From: Corynebacterium pollutisoli
Lineage (GTDB): Bacteria; Actinomycetota; Actinomycetes; Mycobacteriales; Mycobacteriaceae
Direction: 5' to 3'
NCBI RefSeq assembly: GCF_900177745.1
Contig: NZ_FXAR01000002.1
Location: 248,001-312,000 of the forward strand
DNA: 64,000 bases
Position 1 is the first letter of the stretch; each line of letters opens with the position of its first letter. Below are positions 61,858 to 64,000 of this stretch, one piece after another. The notes below the pieces were generated by a model, which worked only from the letters and a program-made list of their open reading frames with translations, was not told the origin of the DNA and made no database searches. The translations under genes and the position numbers were made by a program.

Positions 61858-62808
61858 TCAACTCCGGACGGTCGGGTGGATGATCACCGGCATGTGCACG
61901 TGACGGAGGAACTCGGTGGCCGTCGACCCGACGAAGACGCGCTCCAGCGGGCCGGGCGGGGTGGACGCCAGGACGAGCAGGTCGCCCTTGCGCCACTTGA
62001 GGGCGTCGATCGCGCCGGCCCACCCGGTGCCTGAGCCGATGTCCGACTCGACGGAGAGGTCGGGGTGCTGTTCGGCGACGACGTCGTGGCTGCGGTCGAG
62101 GACGGCGAGGGAGTGCTCGCGCCATTCGTCGATGAGTTCGCGGGAGAAGTCGAGCTTGTCGTGGAAGGCCTGGTCCGCGATGCCGGAGGGGGAGAACGCG
62201 AGGATGCGCATGTCCACCTCCCAGGTGTCGGCGAGGTCGGCGGCGTAGTGGAGGGAGGGATCGTTCTCGTCGATCTCGGTCTCCAGGAACGCGTAGCTCA
62301 CGCGGGTGACACCGCGCTTGGACAGGCGCACCGCGCGCGGCGCCAGGCCGAGCGGGATGGGGGAGGAGTGCAGCAGCGCATCGGCCGTCGACCCGGCGAT
62401 GTAGCGGCCCTTCGGGGCGGCGGCATCGGAGCCGAGGATGATGAGGTGCGCGTCGAACTCCGTCGCCGCCTCACTGATGAGCACGGATTCGGAGGGCCCG
62501 TCGAGGAACAGCGAGTACTGCTCGTCCCACTGATGCTTCTCGACGCCCGCGTTGTTCAGCGCCCGTTTCACCGCCATCTCGCAGGCCTCCGCCTGTTTGC
62601 GGATCCACTTGCGGTATTTGCCGCCGAGGCGGCTGAAGGAGGAGGCGGGCCAGGGTCGGGTCAGGGTGGACACGACGCGGATCTGCACGTCGGTGGTCCG
62701 ACTGAGCCAGGCCGCGAAGTCGATGGCTTCGGTGCCGGGGGAGTCGGGTCGCCAGGCGACGAGGATACGGGCGGGTGCCTCAGCGGCAGCGATGAAGGAG
62801 GATGCCAT
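61858..62808 (-). CDS. Universal stress protein with two Usp domains
   Basis: A 316-residue tandem UspA protein. The first domain (about 10-155) ends with IILGSDAAAPKGRYIAGSTADALLHSSPIPLG and the second (about 165-310) with LLVLASTPPGPLERVFVGSTATEFLRHVHMPVI. Both resemble the G-2x-G-9x-G(S/T) ATP-binding pattern only loosely. ATG 62808 is the only reasonable start. It lies 61 nt downstream of the marR gene. Confidence 0.9.
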   Translation of the reverse strand: MASSFIAAAEAPARILVAWRPDSPGTEAIDFAAWLSRTTDVQIRVVSTLTRPWPASSFSRLGGKYRKWIRKQAEACEMAVKRALNNAGVEKHQWDEQYSLFLDGPSESVLISEAATEFDAHLIILGSDAAAPKGRYIAGSTADALLHSSPIPLGLAPRAVRLSKRGVTRVSYAFLETEIDENDPSLHYAADLADTWEVDMRILAFSPSGIADQAFHDKLDFSRELIDEWREHSLAVLDRSHDVVAEQHPDLSVESDIGSGTGWAGAIDALKWRKGDLLVLASTPPGPLERVFVGSTATEFLRHVHMPVIIHPTVRS

Positions 62809-62869
62809 TCAGTGGGGGTGGTATCGGGGTGGGTGTGAGGGTGGGGTGTTCACAGCCCATTATCCCCGG

Positions 62870-63331
62870 TCACCCGTTGCTGGTGTCAATGAGGTCGGCA
62901 CCATAGTTGTCGGCGAGCTTGTTGATGATGTCGGTCATTTCGCTCACCTGGGCCAGGTCCTCCTCGGAGAGGGCGCCGAGCATCTCCGCGAGGTACTTCG
63001 TGCGCTCCTCGCCGACCCGCTCCAGTTCGCTCTCGCCGAGGCGGGTGAGCTGGACGCGGACGCCGCGGCGGTCCTGCTCGTCGCGGATGCGCTCCACCAG
63101 TTCACGCTGCTCCAGCTGGTGCAGCGCGTTGGAGGCGGTGGGCATCCGGATGCCCTCCTCGCGGGCGATCTGGCTGATCCGCGAGGGGCCGTTGCTCTTC
63201 AGCCGGGCCATGATCGACAGCTGTGGGCCCGTCAGGTCGGATTGTTCGGCAATGCGGAAGTACATCACGTACAACTTGGTCATGGCCGGACGAATCCGGG
63301 CGGCGATGTCCTCAGCTGTCGGTTCAGTCAT
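62870..63331 (-). CDS. MarR family transcriptional regulator
   Basis: A 153-residue regulator with the MarR winged helix (LTGPQLSIMARLKSNGPSRISQIAREEGIRMPTASNALHQLE and the wing DEQDRRGVRVQLTRLG). ATG 63331 lies 7 nt after TAGTAT (63344-63339), a leaderless start, so the in-frame ATG at 63340 is rejected. Neighbouring genes are the universal stress protein and ino1; in C. glutamicum a MarR-type regulator is found in a comparable setting, but no target is evident here. Confidence 0.9.
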   Translation of the reverse strand: MTEPTAEDIAARIRPAMTKLYVMYFRIAEQSDLTGPQLSIMARLKSNGPSRISQIAREEGIRMPTASNALHQLEQRELVERIRDEQDRRGVRVQLTRLGESELERVGEERTKYLAEMLGALSEEDLAQVSEMTDIINKLADNYGADLIDTSNG

Positions 63332-63378
63332 GCGTCCCATACTAGACGCGTTTGCCCGGGAAACCGACTACAGGTGGA

Positions 63379-64000
63379 CTAGTCCTCAGCCCCGATGATG
63401 AAGGCCTCGAGCTGAGCGCGGGCAACCTCGTCGCCCATCTGCACCGGCGGGGACTTCATCAGGTACGCGGAGGCCGGGAGAACCGGGCCGGCGACCTTGC
63501 GGTCCAGGGCGATCTTGGCGGCGCGGACGGCGTCGATGATGATGCCGGCCGAGTTCGGGGAGTCCCACACCTCGAGCTTGTACTCCAGGTTGAGCGGCAC
63601 CTCACCGAAGGCGGTGCCCTCCAGGCGGACGTAGGCCCACTTGCGGTCGTCGAGCCACTCGACGTAGTCGGACGGGCCGATGTGGACGTTGCGGTCGTTG
63701 ACCTTGCCGGCCAGCGGGGACTCGACCAGGTTGGAGGTGACGGCCTGCGTCTTGGAGATCTTCTTCGACTCGAGGCGGTCGCGGTCCAGCATGTTCTTGA
63801 AGTCCATGTTGCCGCCGACGTTGAGCTGCATGGTGCGCTCGAGGCGGACACCGCGGTCCTCGAAGAGCTTCGCCATGACGCGGTGGGTGATGGTGGCACC
63901 GACCTGGGACTTGATGTCGTCGCCGACGATGGGCAGGCCGGCGTCGACGAACTTCTGGGCCCACTCCGGGTCGGAGGCGATGAACACCGGCAGGGCGTTG
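63379..64000 (-). CDS. ino1: Inositol-3-phosphate synthase, 3' part (5' end outside window)
   Basis: The C-terminal 206 residues of myo-inositol-1-phosphate synthase, which makes the inositol used for phosphatidylinositol and mycothiol. Visible landmarks are [33 protein letters not shown] and the catalytic lysines in [10 protein letters not shown], then [17 protein letters not shown]. The frame is open through base 64000. This gene is typical of Actinobacteria. Confidence 0.93.
   Translation of the reverse strand, partial: NALPVFIASDPEWAQKFVDAGLPIVGDDIKSQVGATITHRVMAKLFEDRGVRLERTMQLNVGGNMDFKNMLDRDRLESKKISKTQAVTSNLVESPLAGKVNDRNVHIGPSDYVEWLDDRKWAYVRLEGTAFGEVPLNLEYKLEVWDSPNSAGIIIDAVRAAKIALDRKVAGPVLPASAYLMKSPPVQMGDEVARAQLEAFIIGAED

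Overview
The window is high-GC, gene-dense actinobacterial chromosome close to the replication origin, and it most resembles Corynebacterium; I cannot name the species. The evidence is the order rsmG-parA-parB-(Rv3916c-like)-cwlM-trxA-trxB-sigM-murJ-(Rv3909-like)-mutT4-like-pcnA, a trp operon ordered L-E-G-D-C(F)-B-A, a two-component system divergent from an ABC pair as in corynebacterial chrSA/hrtBA, four parS sites, and many start codons placed 6-8 nt after a -10 element (leaderless mRNAs). I saw no rRNA, tRNA, CRISPR array, insertion sequence or prophage.

Layout. 1-15.9 kb is the conserved origin-proximal block: chromosome segregation (parAB), an AbiEi-like nuclease gene, a thioredoxin/sigma-M/cell-wall operon on the minus strand, then CCA-adding enzyme and brnFE. 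16.9-25 kb is more variable: a BASS transporter, an old-yellow-enzyme homologue, a Rieske lipoprotein, a MerR-controlled ABC exporter, and a frameshifted HNH gene; three parS sites lie here and a fourth lies in trpC. 25-32 kb is the trp operon with leader peptide, attenuator and 3' terminator. 32-39 kb holds transporters, a Rieske protein, a sialidase without signal peptide and a MOSC protein. 38.8-49.2 kb carries leuS, a ThDP enzyme, an HNH gene, an unidentified membrane protein with two CsoR-type operators, tspO, an AcuI-like reductase, and small membrane, cupin and lipoprotein genes. 49.2-55 kb is a heme-type sensor/exporter module and tandem TIGR02206-type membrane proteins. 55-64 kb has a PaaR-like regulator beside a PaaZ C-terminal remnant, nnr, nei, a DUF1846 gene, trhO, a universal stress protein, a MarR regulator and the 3' part of ino1.

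The longest stretch without a gene is 44398-44674 (277 bp), which holds a palindrome, a promoter and two operators. No gap exceeds 300 bp.

The most unusual signal is a dispersed 10-bp word, GTCGANAAGC, counted by eye 34 times on both strands, in sense, antisense and intergenic positions, where fewer than one copy is expected by chance. Other notable signals are four divergent gene pairs that share a 10-bp symmetrical -10 element, an 18-bp palindrome seen three times, paired CsoR-type operators, and a MerR-type promoter with a 19-bp spacer.
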